Shown here piece after piece: positions 1-10,938 of a DNA stretch of 64,000 nucleotides; position 1 is the stretch's first letter; every line of letters begins with the position of its first letter. Under the pieces are notes generated by a model. The model was not told the origin of the DNA and ran no database searches. It was given only the letters and a program-made list of their open reading frames with translations. Location of the stretch: the NCBI GenBank assembly GCA_964035575.1, contig OZ037888.1:806001-870000 (forward strand). The letters run 5' to 3'. The DNA is from Rhynchopus sp. YZ270_cl-10. Its lineage: Eukaryota; Euglenozoa; Diplonemea; Diplonemida; Diplonemidae. Position numbers and translations under genes: made by a program.

Positions 1-540
1 GAGAACAAAAAAAATAAGGGGAAACGAAAGAATGTGGAACAGAGCAGCTTCTTTCAGGAGCTTTGCGTATATGAAACACAATCAAAATTTAGTACTTGAA
101 AAAAAAAAAAAAAACGATTTTAGGAGTGGAGCACAGTTGCTGTACTCCTTCTCTCCCTTATTCCCAAGAATGTGTTGTGATCAGGAAACAAAAACAAATG
201 GGGGTAAGGGTTGGAAATGTTTGTACGAGACAAAATAGGCAGTATTTTTTGTTATCACAGCCTGTTTGTCAGACAGGTTGCATTTTTTTTTTTCCTTTTC
301 TTTTCACTCCCCAAAACCGAAAGTAACGAAAAATAAAAAGCAAAAATAATTGATGCAGATTTCAAAAAAGTGGAAGAAAAAAAAAATCACGCTGTCTGAC
401 CTCTCGATCCTCTGCACGAACCAAGAAATACTAATGTGTTTCGCCAACCCTTTAGAGCAAGCAACCCCTACCCTACCCAACCCTGCCCCACCCCCGCCCT
501 TAACTTCACAGAGAAGTGCATTTTGTTATTTTTTTTTTTA

Positions 541-579
541 AAGGTTGGCTAAGCAGGAAGCTTAGGTCATCTAAAAACC
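541..579 (+). repeat. Family A hairpin repeat (variant loop)
   Basis: An early copy of family A with the pairing GCTAAGC/GCTTAG around an AGGAA loop, followed by GGTCATCT. The stem is kept although the usual CACGAGAG loop is altered. Confidence 0.55.
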
Positions 580-723
580 GTTTTTTTTTCTGTTATTTCA
601 CACTGTTTTTGAGGCGTGCCTTTATGCTTCACGTATTACTTAAGAAACCCCACCCCCAGTATGTGAGGAAGTTGCACCTGTCAAGTTTTATATGACTGTG
701 TGCCTGCTTACGGTTTCCCTGTT

Positions 724-812
724 AGCAACTCTCAAGTGCAACACGCCGGGGTTCGATAACCCGCGGAGTGTCTGCGTCCCAAAGGCGTTTTGTTTTGCAC
801 TATCAACTTCAC
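724..812 (+). repeat. Family B repeat, full copy
   Basis: It has GGGGTTCGATAACCC inside a hairpin, then a TCTGCGTCCC...AGGCG segment, then the tail GCACTATCAACTTCAC. The GGTTCGA-type box resembles a Pol III B box, but no tRNA cloverleaf can be drawn around it. Confidence 0.7.
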
Positions 813-913
813 AAAGTCTGGGTACATTTAGTGTACCCTATTATACCTTCTATTCAGTAGAATAGTTAGTATATGAAATCAACTTCACTTTATAATATTA
901 TTGTCTTTTTTTT

Positions 914-979
914 TAACTCCGGGGTTCGATAACCCAAACAGAGCCCTGCCTCCCAGAGGGGGTTTGCACTATCAACTTC
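914..979 (+). repeat. Family B repeat
   Basis: Shows CTCCGGGGTTCGATAACCC, then CTGCCTCCCAGAGG and the tail TTTGCACTATCAACTTC. It lies about 100 bp downstream of the previous B copy in the same orientation. Confidence 0.65.
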
Positions 980-1114
980 TTTTTTTTTTTAATTTTCCGT
1001 TCGGAAAAGAAAAGAAAAAACACCACCCGTCAGAAATAAAATGCAGAGCGCGATGTATTAATAAACAGTCAGTGCTCGCAAAACAACACAAAACGACACA
1101 AACAAAACAAAAAA

Positions 1115-1200
1115 CAGTACAAAGGCTTCGACCAACTTTGAGTACAGAACTTCATTCCATTTTTTTTTTTTTTTTGGAGCGAAGTGATTGTCGACACAAC
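1115..1200 (+). repeat. Family E structured repeat with T-filled hairpin loop
   Basis: The core TTTGAGTACAGAA is followed by a variable stem in which CTTC.TTCCA pairs with TGGAGCGAAG across a run of T, then GTGATTGTCGACACAAC. The stem differs in sequence from other E copies but still pairs. Confidence 0.65.
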
Positions 1201-2702
1201 AAAAGACACGGGTCAGACCAGAGAGTTGCCTGTCTCATGGCTGTCTCATCTCTGTCACACCCACAAGGAAGGAGGTGTGCTGTTTGTGCATAATTCCTAT
1301 AGCCTTTCAAAAAAAGGTAATATTTGAGCACAGAACCTCTCTTGGTGGGGGTCAATACAACAAAAGAAAGCAACGCAAAAAGTAGCAACATCTAGTTTTT
1401 TTTTTAAAAGGGGGCACATTCTCAAAAAGAAACGTAGTATCCTAGCCTTCGGGTGGTATTTGTGCCTTTTTTTTCTCTTTTTTTCTTTCTCCCCATATGA
1501 CTTCTATTTAGTGAAGGAATATGCTGAAATATATTTTTGTACCGAAACCACATTGTTCTCTTATGTAGACAAACTGTTCGCAGTTTTGTCTATTAAAAAT
1601 GCCAAACGAAAAAGAAAAAAAAATCTGCAGCGGCAACAACAAGACAAAGGTTTTTTCTGGCCAAAATTTGTCAAAAAGTTACCACTAAACGCTTTGATAG
1701 TCTAACTTAAGACAGATTGGGATCGCTGTGAAAAAGCAGAATCCTTGACAACGACAACAAAAACAGAAAAGAAAAGAACAGAAAAATGGTGATTGTGTCG
1801 ATGCTACAAAAAGAAAAAACGTGATGTGTGCCCCTTTCAGATCAGATATTTATTTTTCCTTTCTTCATTCATTTTTTTTTCTCTTTTTTTTTTTCATCAT
1901 TTCCGGCTTCACGACAGAGTTTAACCCCCCCTAAATCAGGGGATGGGGATCTAGATTTCACGCACCTTATTTCTTCTTTTATTTATTTATGATGGCAATG
2001 ATAGCTAAGCGAAAAGGGGGGGGAATGCTTTGGAACATTGTACCCAACTGTTCTCTTTATTTTTTTTGAGTTATTTGGAACCCAGAACCATATTCTCGCC
2101 CTAGGCGAAGGAGTGATACAAAAAGAAATGGAACTTTTTTTTTTTTTCTTTTTTTTCTTCTTTTTTTTTTGCCAGTTTCTCCCCTGTAAGCAATACCCAC
2201 AGTGCAACAACTCCCACAGTGTCACTACATCAATCTCAAGAGTATTTTTTTTTTTTTGTGTTGCCAACCTTCGTCTTTAATATTTCCTTAGGGGAAACAG
2301 ACGTTTGGTTTATTTACAGGTTGGAGGAGGGTCACAGAGCCTCTGGTTTTTCCAGGCGTTTTGCACTTTCAACTTTTTTTAGAAAAAACAATATTTACCA
2401 AAAAAAAACCCCAAGCCCTCTCCCAGCGACTGTGTAATTTTTTTCGTGTCTATGGCATGGAAAAGTACGCTTCCCAAACCCTATACCGAATGCAGAATAA
2501 AATATTTGAAAACCTTTTTTTTTTTTGAAATCCCCCAATACAGATTTTTTGTTTTTTGTTTTTCCGTGTTTAGTTTAACCGTGCTACTCACTTTACTCAT
2601 TACTCGAATAAGACGACTTTGGGTGTGCGTTGGGTGCACAAAAACCCACCTTGGTGGGTGATTTGTCAATAACGACACCAAAAAAAAAAAAAGGAATGCC
2701 CT

Positions 2703-2888
2703 GAGTCAGCTTACTTCACACAAGGTGTTTGCCTCCTTGTGTTCCAATTATCCCCGGTTTCCTTGACTGACGAGCGGTAGCGGGAGTAGGACATTAAAGT
2801 AGACCGCAAAATGGAATTAAGCTGGCGGAGGGGTGGGCGTGGTGTATGCATTCTATTGATTTTTTTTTCCCCTCCAAATTTTCAAAAA
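2703..2888 (+). repeat. Family H long repeat with CUGACGA core
   Basis: Begins with a CACAAGG/CCTTGTG hairpin. CTGACGA (2767-2773) follows, then GCGGT pairing with ACCGC (2803-2807), then AAAA where other copies have GAAA. It ends in TTTTCAAAAAA and runs straight into a family F hairpin at about 2890. Confidence 0.65.
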
Positions 2889-2965
2889 AAACGCGTGGAG
2901 TTCACACCAGGTGTCTACACGTTGTCGATTTTTCGAAAAATAAAAAAAGTAAATAAAAGCTACAG

Positions 2966-3068
2966 AGTTGAGGACGTCTTGTGTCTATATCTTTTAAGTA
3001 CAACAGCCTTCGGGCGACATTGAGTGCAGATCCTGAACTAGCAGGTGATTGCCGACTCAACAACAACA
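2966..3068 (+). repeat. Family E structured repeat
   Basis: Contains GCCTTCGGGC (a UUCG-type tetraloop hairpin), then GACATTGAGTGCAGAT, a small variable hairpin CCTG/CAGG, and GTGATTGCCGACTCAAC before an A-rich tail. Confidence 0.7.
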
Positions 3069-3908
3069 ACAAAAAAAACCTCCGTTTACCCCAATCTATC
3101 CCATATCATCTTTCCCATATTCGATCACCCCTCACCTTACACGTCGTTTTTTCGCATGTTAAGAGTTCACTAAACAATGCCCCCAAACTGCCTCAAATTC
3201 GTTGTTTTTTTTGCTCCCTGGAGAACCACGTGTCCTGCGTCCACCGAACGGTAAGGCGTTTGTACTTTCAACTTCTCCCTTTTTGAATTGTGGAAAAAAA
3301 GGTGAAGATTGCCCATGAGGCAAGCCACACTATTTCTACAATTCAAAAAAAAGAAAAAAGCAAAAAGAAAAAAATGGGAAAGGAAGATGGGCGTTATACT
3401 GAACTTTTCTGCACAGCGGTCCCGCTATTTTGTCAGCTTTCACGCGCCTTTTTTTTTGTTTTTGTTTTTTGTTTTATTTTCGGGCACCTTCAGAATCATA
3501 AAATCATTTTCAAAGGAAGAAAAGGGTCATGCCTATACCCTGACTGGAACCAACCGCATCACTAGATGCTGTCTGTGAAAAGGCGATAAAAAAAAGTCTT
3601 GTTTCTCACTTCTGCCACGAAGCTCTGGTTTCGTGGTATATAACGACTGAAGCGATTGTGTAAAAACCCCTTCCCCCTCTTCACCCTTCTCATCCCCCCT
3701 TTCTTTGGTACAGTATTTGTGCCTCTGTCTTCTTCTTTGGGTCATTTTTGGTTTTTTTTCTCTCGCAATGTACCCGTGTGACATGCTTTTATTTTATGTT
3801 TCAGTGTCTTGCACCCACCGGAATACCAGTGAGGTGTGGTTCGCTCACTTTTTTTTTTTGAAATACCTTTGTTCGGGTCCGACCTGATATTTTTTTTTTT
3901 TTTTTGAT

Positions 3909-3953
3909 CAAGGTGACTAAGTACGAGAGGCTTAGGGTTCATCTATAAACTTT
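3909..3953 (+). repeat. Family A hairpin repeat (reference copy)
   Basis: Reads AAGGTGACTAAGTACGAGAG, then GCTTAG, then GGTTCATC and an AAACTTT end. CTAAG pairs with CTTAG around C-GAGA-G, a GNRA tetraloop. The string AGTACGAGAGG equals the universal core of the large-subunit rRNA sarcin-ricin loop. Other copies start near 8177, 8526, 13554, 14396, 14704, 15101, 17793, 18712, 24713, 30657, 51176 and 63870. Confidence 0.75.
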
Positions 3954-6095
3954 GGGGAATAGTCAGTTATGCCCTACCCTTTTTTTGAAATGGTCAGAGA
4001 TACCCGAAAATAAGTTCAGATATTGGTCAGAGATACCCGAAAATAAGTTCAGATATTGGTCAGAGATGCCCCATTTTCAAAAATAGGGCATAACTGACCA
4101 ATATCTGAACTTATTTTCGGGTATTTCGGGTATCTCTGACCATTTCTCAACTTATTTTCGGGCATGTCTGACCATATCGCCAACTTTTTTCGGGTACCCC
4201 AAAAAAGTTGGTTTTCGGGTATACCCAGATACCCAGGTACCCAGGTCCAGGAACAGGTACCCAGGAACAGGAAAAAAGTCGTGAAAGAGCAACCACAGCT
4301 CCACATGACAAACACAAAAGTGTCCAGTCACGTGGGGCATTCATGCACTGAGGAGATAATGTTCCAACAATTTACAAGAAAGATTACTTAACCTACTGCT
4401 GGAAATTGCCAGGTCGTAGTAACACACAAAGTGTGCCTCCGTTCGGGAAGACCGGATATTCTAGAGACCAGAAAGGCCTCAAGAATATCTTCCGGTAGTC
4501 AAGGTAGAACCGAGTGAACGGCCCAAGACCCCCGTGGAGAAGTTAAATGTTGTAATGCTATCAGGTAGAAACTGCGACCACTGTCTTACCCTCCTCAATG
4601 CATGGTGGTTGATGTCTTCCACAACAAATTTCCTGTACCCAGGTACCCAGGTTCCCAGACCCACGCAGTACCACGTCGCAGTACTACGCAAAATTTACCA
4701 CCAGACCCTGTCTTCGTGCACCTGAAGTACAACGCCGCAGACAGGCCAAACATGCGTTGGACTCAGAGGAATGCCCGCTGTGCAGGTATCATGAGAACCA
4801 ACTCCCAGCAACAAGGGGCGCCTTTTGGCGGGCGTTGTTGAGGGTGTTTGGGGTGCAAAGTTTTCCACAATTTTGATGCGCGGGTACAGAAGTGTTATCT
4901 TGTTCTTTCATCTCTAGGAATGTAAATGTCAATCGCGTTTAACTACCACTAGGGCTTGTTCAGTGAACCCACGAGGGGTCGAAGGGGGTTGGTTATCCCG
5001 TATCTATCAAAGGTTGTGTCGACCAGGCGAAACCACTATGTTACGCTGTACGTTGTTAAATCCGAAGAAATAACACTTTAGCAGCCGCAGGAAGTTTGCT
5101 AAAAAGAGTGCCTCACGCTACACAAACCACCACCCGCGATTGACTTAGATGTTATAACAAAGAGAATTCAGAACAAAACAACACCCTGCCCCATGCACAC
5201 TAAATTGCCATGCTTCGAGAGCATGCCTGGGCCAAAATTACTTGACAAAAAAGGCAACAAGACCACCCACAAGGAGTGTGAAATGTGCACTGGTTTTCTG
5301 GGGGAACGCAATATTTTCTTGTGCCTCGTCCTCCGTAAGCAGAGGACAGACTTTCCGGAAGGTTTCCAAAGTCGAATTTCTTGCACTAGCTATGCTCCCT
5401 GGGTTAATGGCTATAGCAGTGACTGACAAAGTGTTCCCACCCCCAGGTCTTCGTCCACAAACAAATCTAGAATAGATTGATTTGGGTGAAGCCTTGTATT
5501 TTGAGTTGTTGAATGTCGGAGAGCGGCGCTCATCGTAAATCACGGATGCAGTTCAGATTTCACGATCCTGTGATGAGTGTAAATGTGGGGTGTGATTAAG
5601 TATGGTGTACAAACGCAGTAGTCGGGAAGGGTGGGGTTAATGAAAAAAGTGGTAATAACTATGTATTTCCGCGAAATAAGGTAGCCTTTTTTCACGCTAC
5701 AGAGAGTTTCCTGCTGCACTAATGGTTCCCAAGCGAAGCGAGGGACCATGTATAAGGGTTTGCGGGTTTGCGGGTATTTACCCCCACTAAAAGTAACTGT
5801 GTGTGGGGTAGAGGGGTGAAAATCATACCATGCTGCTTCAATACTGTCTCTGCTGTCGCATTCCCTCATGGTGGGTCACTCACCCACTGGGCAAAAAATC
5901 AAAGGGGGTACCCCAAATAAGTTCAGAGATACCCGAAAAAAGTTCAGATATACCCGAAAATAAGTTCAAATACCCGAAAATAAGTTCAGATATAGTCAGT
6001 TATGCCCTATTTCTGGTTTTCGGGTATATCTGAACTTATTTTCGGGTATCTCTGACCATTTCAAAAAAAGGGTAGGGTATAACTGACTATTCCCC
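3954..6095. mobile_element. 2.1-kb TIR element without recognisable transposase
   Basis: The outer 70 bp (3954-4023 and 6026-6095) are inverted copies with one mismatch, starting GGGGAATAGTCAGTTAT. Inside lie iterated blocks built on GATACCCGAAAATAAGTTCA in both orientations. TTT flanks both ends, which may be a 3-bp target duplication or chance. The middle has only short open frames and none is a transposase I recognise, so it is probably a non-autonomous or decayed DNA transposon. Confidence 0.75.
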
Positions 6096-6130
6096 TTTTT
6101 TCTGTTTTTTTTTTTCCTCTTCTCTATTTG

Positions 6131-6822
6131 CAGGGTCCTCAGCCTGCACCCCCCTCTGGGAATTTTAGGGGTGCAAAAATTTTTCTGTACAAAACCCTTC
6201 AGAAAAGTCCATTCCGAGCTTTCTCCCCACACAAGCGGTCGTCGCGCGCGCTTCGCGCGCGCTCCTCCCTGACAAAGTTGGAAGAGGTGCGAAAATTCGC
6301 GGGAAAATGGGGAAACCAGGGCCTGGCGCTATGGGTTTTGTGAAATAGTGGGAGGCTCAAAAAAAATTTCCTGCGCCCGTTTTTTATTTCACATTGGGGT
6401 GTCTTTCCGCGAGCGAAGCGAGCGGAAAAAAATTTTAAGGTGTACCTCCGCGAGCGCAGCGAGCGGAAAATTACACTCAGTACCCATGCATAACGAAATA
6501 CACTCCCACATAATCACTTCGCTTGCTTTCCTGGAACTGCTAAAGGAGTCGACAATCGCAGGGAACATCCTGGCACCACTTTCACGCATTGTGAGTGTGA
6601 CAGCCGCCGAGTGATGCTTGGCTGTGTCCGTTGTGGTGCTGACGAAAAACCAGAGAATCCCTGCTGAAGCCTGAAATCCCCCCTCAAAAATTTTTTTTCG
6701 CCCCAAAAAAACTTTTTTTTTTTTTTGGGGGGGTGCAAAAATATTTTTTGCACCCCCCGATTTTTTTTTATTTTTTTTTATTGGGTGCAAAAAAATTTTT
6801 TTGCACCCCCTTGAGGACCCTG
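6131..6822. mobile_element. Non-autonomous hAT-type element
   Basis: The terminal inverted repeat CAGGGTCCTCA is flanked by a perfect 8-bp target duplication TCTATTTG (6123-6130 and 6823-6830), as expected of the hAT superfamily. The 692-bp interior has GCGAGCG..AGCGAGCGG hairpins, G/C-rich islands and no transposase frame. Confidence 0.85.
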
Positions 6823-7050
6823 TCTATTTGTACTTTTTTACATAGTGTACAATCCAATCAACTACGCCCCCCCTTTTTTTTTTGTAGAAAATATGCGTGT
6901 ACACACACACAGTTTCACGACCCTCTCCTTCCCAAACACAACACATATTTTTCAAAAAAAAAAACCCTCCCTCCAAAAGAAAACACCAGATAGGTATTGT
7001 TGCCTGTCTTTAGTGATATCAGACCATATTTTTAATTTTTTCCCCCCTCC

Positions 7051-7090
7051 AAGGTGACTAAGCACGAGAGGCTAAGTTCAGATTCTAAAC
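7051..7090 (+). repeat. Family A hairpin repeat
   Basis: AAGGTGACTAAGCACGAGAG is followed by GCTAAGTTCA. The hairpin pairs around the GAGA loop and the copy ends near a T-rich tract. Confidence 0.7.
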
Positions 7091-7197
7091 CGTTCTTTCT
7101 TTTATTTTATTTTATTTTATTTTTTTTTTTTTTTTCGACGATCGCTACAGCAGCTGCTACAGCATGCTTAGAATGACCTTACCAACCTTTTCTTCTG

Positions 7198-7235
7198 AGA
7201 TGTGTGTCCATGAGAGACACGTTCATCTTTCAAGA
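7198..7235 (+). repeat. Family C hairpin repeat
   Basis: AGATGTGTGTCCATGAGAG is followed by ACACGTTCATC. The outer GATG pairs with CATC and inner GTGT with ACAC. A CTTTCAAG end and a T tract follow. Confidence 0.65.
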
Positions 7236-7556
7236 TTTTTGTTTTGTTTTGTTTTCACTACAGTGCCTGCGTCTCCCGAGGCGTTTTTGCATTGTCAACC
7301 TTCACTTTTTTATTTTTATTTTTGCTGTCTGTGCCTGCGTCCGTGGAGTACGGGCTGCCTGCATGGACAAAAAAAATGTCACGTTTTCTTCTTTATTTTT
7401 ATTTTTTGGCAGTTTTGCTTTGTTCACCCATCGATGCTGAATAATACATACATCAAGGGGACCACATAGTATTACCGCATCACATTTATAAATATTAGCA
7501 CATGTTCGGAAATTAGTCCAGATTTTTTTTTTATATTTTGGCATTTCCCAACAATA

Positions 7557-7651
7557 CCACCTGATTTTTACCCCGCGTACAGGCGCGTTCAAGCGGACAG
7601 GACCGTACACGCATGTGTACGTGGCCTGTACGCGGGGTGACAATCAGGTGG
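7557..7651. mobile_element. 95-bp MITE, CCACCTGATTTTT family
   Basis: The ends CCACCTGATTTTTACCCCGC and CAGGTGG form inverted repeats around GCGTACAGGC/GCCTGTACGC. Flanks CAATA and CGATA suggest a 5-bp target duplication with one later change. It belongs with the intronic copy at 53573-53695. Confidence 0.7.
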
Positions 7652-7903
7652 CGATAGTAAAGGCCTCATATTGTTACAAATACAGCATCATTCGAAGAAG
7701 AGCACAGCGAACAGAACAAAGGAACTGATTTTTCAACAATTCTATTCTTTTTTTTTTATCTCCCTCTTCCCCATCGTGTTTTGACAAAAGGGAAATGGAA
7801 ATGATGGAAGGTGCGTTTTTTGTCTTCTTGCACAACAGACCAGTTCTATTTTCCCTTTTTATGATTCAAATCGAGTATCTTTTTTTACGCTTTCTTTTTA
7901 CGG

Positions 7904-7980
7904 AGCAACACTCCGGGGGTTCGACAACCCCACGGAGTGGCAGTGCCTGCGTCCCAGAGGCGTTTTGCACTATCAACTTC
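7904..7980 (+). repeat. Family B repeat, full copy
   Basis: CACTCCG pairs with CGGAGTG around GGGTTCGACAACCCC. AGTGCCTGCGTCCCAGAGGC follows, then the GCACTATCAACTTC tail. This is the clearest hairpin of the family. Confidence 0.75.
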
Positions 7981-8226
7981 CCTTTTACTTTCGATGAAGA
8001 GCCCTTTTGTGGGTAGGGCCGAAGTATTTTTTTTTTCCTTATTTTTTTTTCTTTGTTCTTTCTCTTCTTTGGTTTTGAAAATATACGCAACTGATTTTTT
8101 TTTTCTCTTTTTATTGGATGTCTGCAGAGGGGGAAGCACACTCATCTTTTTATAATTTTTTCTTTATTTTCTTCCTCAAGGCGACTAAGCGCAGAGCAGG
8201 TTCATACAAAGCTTTCTTCATCTTTT

Positions 8227-8269
8227 AGACATATGTTGTCCACGAGAGGCACACTTCATCTTCTAAGTG
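8227..8269 (+). repeat. Family C hairpin repeat
   Basis: ATATGTTGTCCACGAGAGGC is followed by ACACTTCATCTTCTAAG. The GAGA loop is kept while the stem sequence differs from the other copies. Confidence 0.6.
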
Positions 8270-8406
8270 TTTTTTTCTTATTTTTTTAAAAAACCCCTTG
8301 CTCCTGATCAGCGCAGTCAAAGGGTTCCACCCGGGAGAGGGGCGACTGCCCCTCCCCTTTTCAATACCAAATATAATAAACAAACTTTTCAAGCCCCCCC
8401 TTTTCA

Positions 8407-8443
8407 ATAGATGCGTGTACGAGAGGCGTATGCATATTTCAAG
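8407..8443 (+). repeat. Family C hairpin repeat
   Basis: GATGCGTGTACGAGAGGC is followed by GTATGCATATTTCAAGC. GCGTGTAC-GAGA-G keeps the GNRA-type loop, and a family B copy follows directly at 8463. Confidence 0.6.
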
Positions 8444-9187
8444 CTTTTTTTTTTTTTTTTATCAGTGTCTGCGTCTGCGTCTGCCGAGGCGTTTGCACTT
8501 GCCAACTTCACGTTTTTTTTTAAATAAGGTTACTGAGTACTGGGAGACCTAGGCTTATCTGAAAACTCTGTTCTTTTTGATGCACGCCGAAGTTTCTACA
8601 GCTGTGTGTGTGTGTGTGCACTTCCGCTCTAACTGAGAAGAGGTTGCCTCTGTCATTGAGGGTTTCTGCACGTTAACAGCATTCCTTTCTGTTGAGATGT
8701 ACTGTAGTCTATGAAGTTAATTTTATTTTTATTTTTTTTTTTCATCTTCCCAAAATGAAAACCCACTTCAAATTAGCAAAAAACAACAACACATTCCCAT
8801 CTTGTTTCGGAATGCTCATCTCCTTTATCTTTCTTGACACACTTTGGTAAAAAAAAAATATGTCGTTTTCTCTCTATTCCCCCGACCCATATCCCGTGTT
8901 ATCATTTATCTTGGAAGAGACCAGAATGTCTCAATAAAATATTCCCCCACCCCAATCAAAAATGTCAGCAGTTTTCCCCCATGAACTTGGCCTTCGGATT
9001 TTTTTTTTTGATTTTGCGGTTATCCCCGATGAGAAAGGGAGAGAGAGAGAGAGTTTGGGGCTTTCAGCGTTCCTTTGCAAACTGCTTCATCCGATATCAG
9101 GGCAGTTCAAGTCAGCAATATGCTCAGGAGTTTCTCCTTTAAAGTAAGAGGGCCAATAGTACAGAGGCTTTTATTTTATTTTTTTTG

Positions 9188-9230
9188 TCAGTGCCTGCGT
9201 CCCAGAGGCGTTTGCACTATCAACTTCACT
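9188..9230 (+). repeat. Family B repeat, 3' half
   Basis: CAGTGCCTGCGTCCCAGAGG is followed by CGTTTGCACTATCAACTTCAC. AGTGC pairs with GCACT. The 5' GGTTCGA hairpin is missing, so the 3' half occurs alone as a mobile unit. Confidence 0.7.
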
Positions 9231-9254
9231 TTTTTTTTTGGATATTATTTATTT

Positions 9255-9295
9255 AAGTGACTGAACACGAGAGGCTTAGGTTCATCTTATAAACT
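9255..9295 (+). repeat. Family A hairpin repeat
   Basis: AAGTGACTGAACACGAGAGG is followed by CTTAGGTTCATCTTATAAAC. It starts 25 bp after a family B copy, in the same direction. Confidence 0.7.
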
Positions 9296-9975
9296 TTTTT
9301 ATATTTTCCATCCTTGAGGAACCTACTCTGTGCATTTTGTACTACAAAAAAACAAACAAAAACAAACAGAACAAAACAGCCAAATCATTCGCCCTAAAGT
9401 ACGGAGGTTTCCCAAACCCCATTTTTCCGTGAAGAACAAAACCATTTCCACCCCCTCTCACCTACTTTTCAACCCTGTGCAACACTAAACGATTTTATCA
9501 AAATTGTTTTTTTTTTCTTCCTTTTTTCCCCTCCCCCAAAAAAAGCTGCTCATCTGTTAGTCGCACTGCGATATCACCACAAAGCAAAAAATAACAACAA
9601 CAACAAAAATACTTTATTAAAAAACCCCATTCAGAACCCCCCCTCCATTCATTTTTGCCTTTCCGTCATCCACATAGACGTTTATTATTACAACATCTCC
9701 CTACTTCTTCGACCCTTCTTAGAACCAAAGTAGAAAAAACCCCATTGCTTTATTTTGAATTGTTCTTTTTGGACAAATATTGTGTGTATGCCGTCCCAAT
9801 CCCCAAAGGGTTTTCACACATTTTTTTCTCTTTTAGTTAACACGTCATATTTGGAAAAAAATGCTCGAGACTCTCGTGAAAAGCCGCGCATCTGCGTATC
9901 CCCACATTTTCTATACTTCAAGGGGGCGGCAAATATGCTATTCTGTGGAAGGGAAATAACAAAAGCTATTGTTGC

Positions 9976-10023
9976 AAGGTGGCCAATCACAGAGGGAGGC
10001 TTAGGGTCATCTTATAAACTTTG
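9976..10023 (+). repeat. Family A repeat
   Basis: AAGGTGGCCAATCACAGAGG is followed by GAGGCTTAGGGTCATC and TTATAAACTTT. The loop region is altered but the 3' half is intact. Confidence 0.6.
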
Positions 10024-10120
10024 TTTTTTTTTTTTTTTTTTCTCTCTCTCGTTTTGTAGTCTTGTGGGAAAGCAGAGTAGCGAGTAAAGAGTGAGTTTCT
10101 CGAGCATTTTTTTCTCTCTT

Positions 10121-10158
10121 TAGATACACTGTTCACGAGAGGGCTTTGTATTTCAAGT
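10121..10158 (+). repeat. Family D hairpin repeat
   Basis: GATACACTGTTCACGAGAGG is followed by GCTTTGTATTTCAAG and a T tract. TACA pairs with TGTA and the CACGAGAG loop is shared with families A and C. Confidence 0.65.
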
Positions 10159-10800
10159 CAAACTTTCTTTTTTTTTTTTTATTTTCAAATTTTTTCCTTC
10201 TCTTTTATTTCTTCCTTTATTATTTTGCCTTCTCCTCCGGATCGATATGATCACAATCAATTTTTTTCTCTTCCTTTTTCGTGAGATGTTATTAATATTT
10301 TTTTCTTTTCTTGTCTTTTCTCGTAGGCTAGGGGCAGCTTTGGCCGAGCACCCTTCGTCGTCCACAAGCAAGTATGTGTACCATCTTCTCTTTGGGATGA
10401 TTCTTTGTCCTGTTCGAGTAGTACTGTACACAATTACCCGAAGCCTACCTTTTGGATACCCTGCATTTCATGTGAGGTGTCTGTGCTATTTTTATTTTAA
10501 AAAAAAAGAAATAACTCATAGCCGCCACCTAAAACCGTAACTGGGGGGAGAAGGCTAACTGTATTTTTTTTATATTTTTTTTTGCTGTATTGGTGTTACC
10601 GAACACCTGTCAAGGACATGTCAAGGACCTGTCAATATGGGCCCTTTCGGGAACACCATGTATTTTGCAATTGTAGAAAAAGTTCGCTATTCTGCATCTC
10701 CTTTTCCCTGCTCTGCTCTACCCCTCTTTTTCTGAGGTCCAGATGGGGGTAATCGATCACAGAAAATTCCACACCGAATGCACCAAGAGACAAAAAAACA

Positions 10801-10872
10801 GACAGTGGGGATGTGCACAACTTTGGCAACACAACCGAGGCAACTACACTACTCCAAACAATTTTATCAAAA
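10801..10872 (+). repeat. Family G repeat
   Basis: The shared segment TTGGCAACACAACCGAGGCA is followed by ACTACACTACTCCAAACAAT and a TATCAAAAAA end. The A-rich end suggests an inserted RNA copy. A family F copy follows within 15 bp. Confidence 0.65.
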
Positions 10873-10883
10873 AAAACAAAAAA

Positions 10884-10938
10884 CATAGTGGAGCACACTC
10901 TAGGGTGGCTGCACTAATACAATCAAGTTTTCAAAAAC
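10884..10938 (+). repeat. Family F repeat
   Basis: TAGTGGAG..CTCTAGGGTGGC is followed by TGCACTAATACAATCAAG and TTTTCAAAAA. TAGTG pairs with CACTA. Confidence 0.65.

Larger units (their letters stand above)
1..3953. other. Gene-free, homopolymer-rich region with dispersed repeats
   Basis: No reading frame here looks coding: the open frames are short and run through T or A tracts. The region holds copies of repeat families A (541), B (724, 914, about 3235), E (1115, 2966), F (about 2890) and H (2703). The rest is A/T homopolymer and low-complexity DNA. Confidence 0.7.

Noticed and set aside
5193-5426. Possible Cys-rich transposase C-terminus in the 3954-6095 element
   Set aside because: Only HKECEMC is suggestive; no catalytic region is present in any frame.
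7904-7980. tRNA gene suggested by GGTTCGATAACCC
   Set aside because: No acceptor, D or anticodon arm can be drawn; the box is the loop of a repeat hairpin found at several loci.
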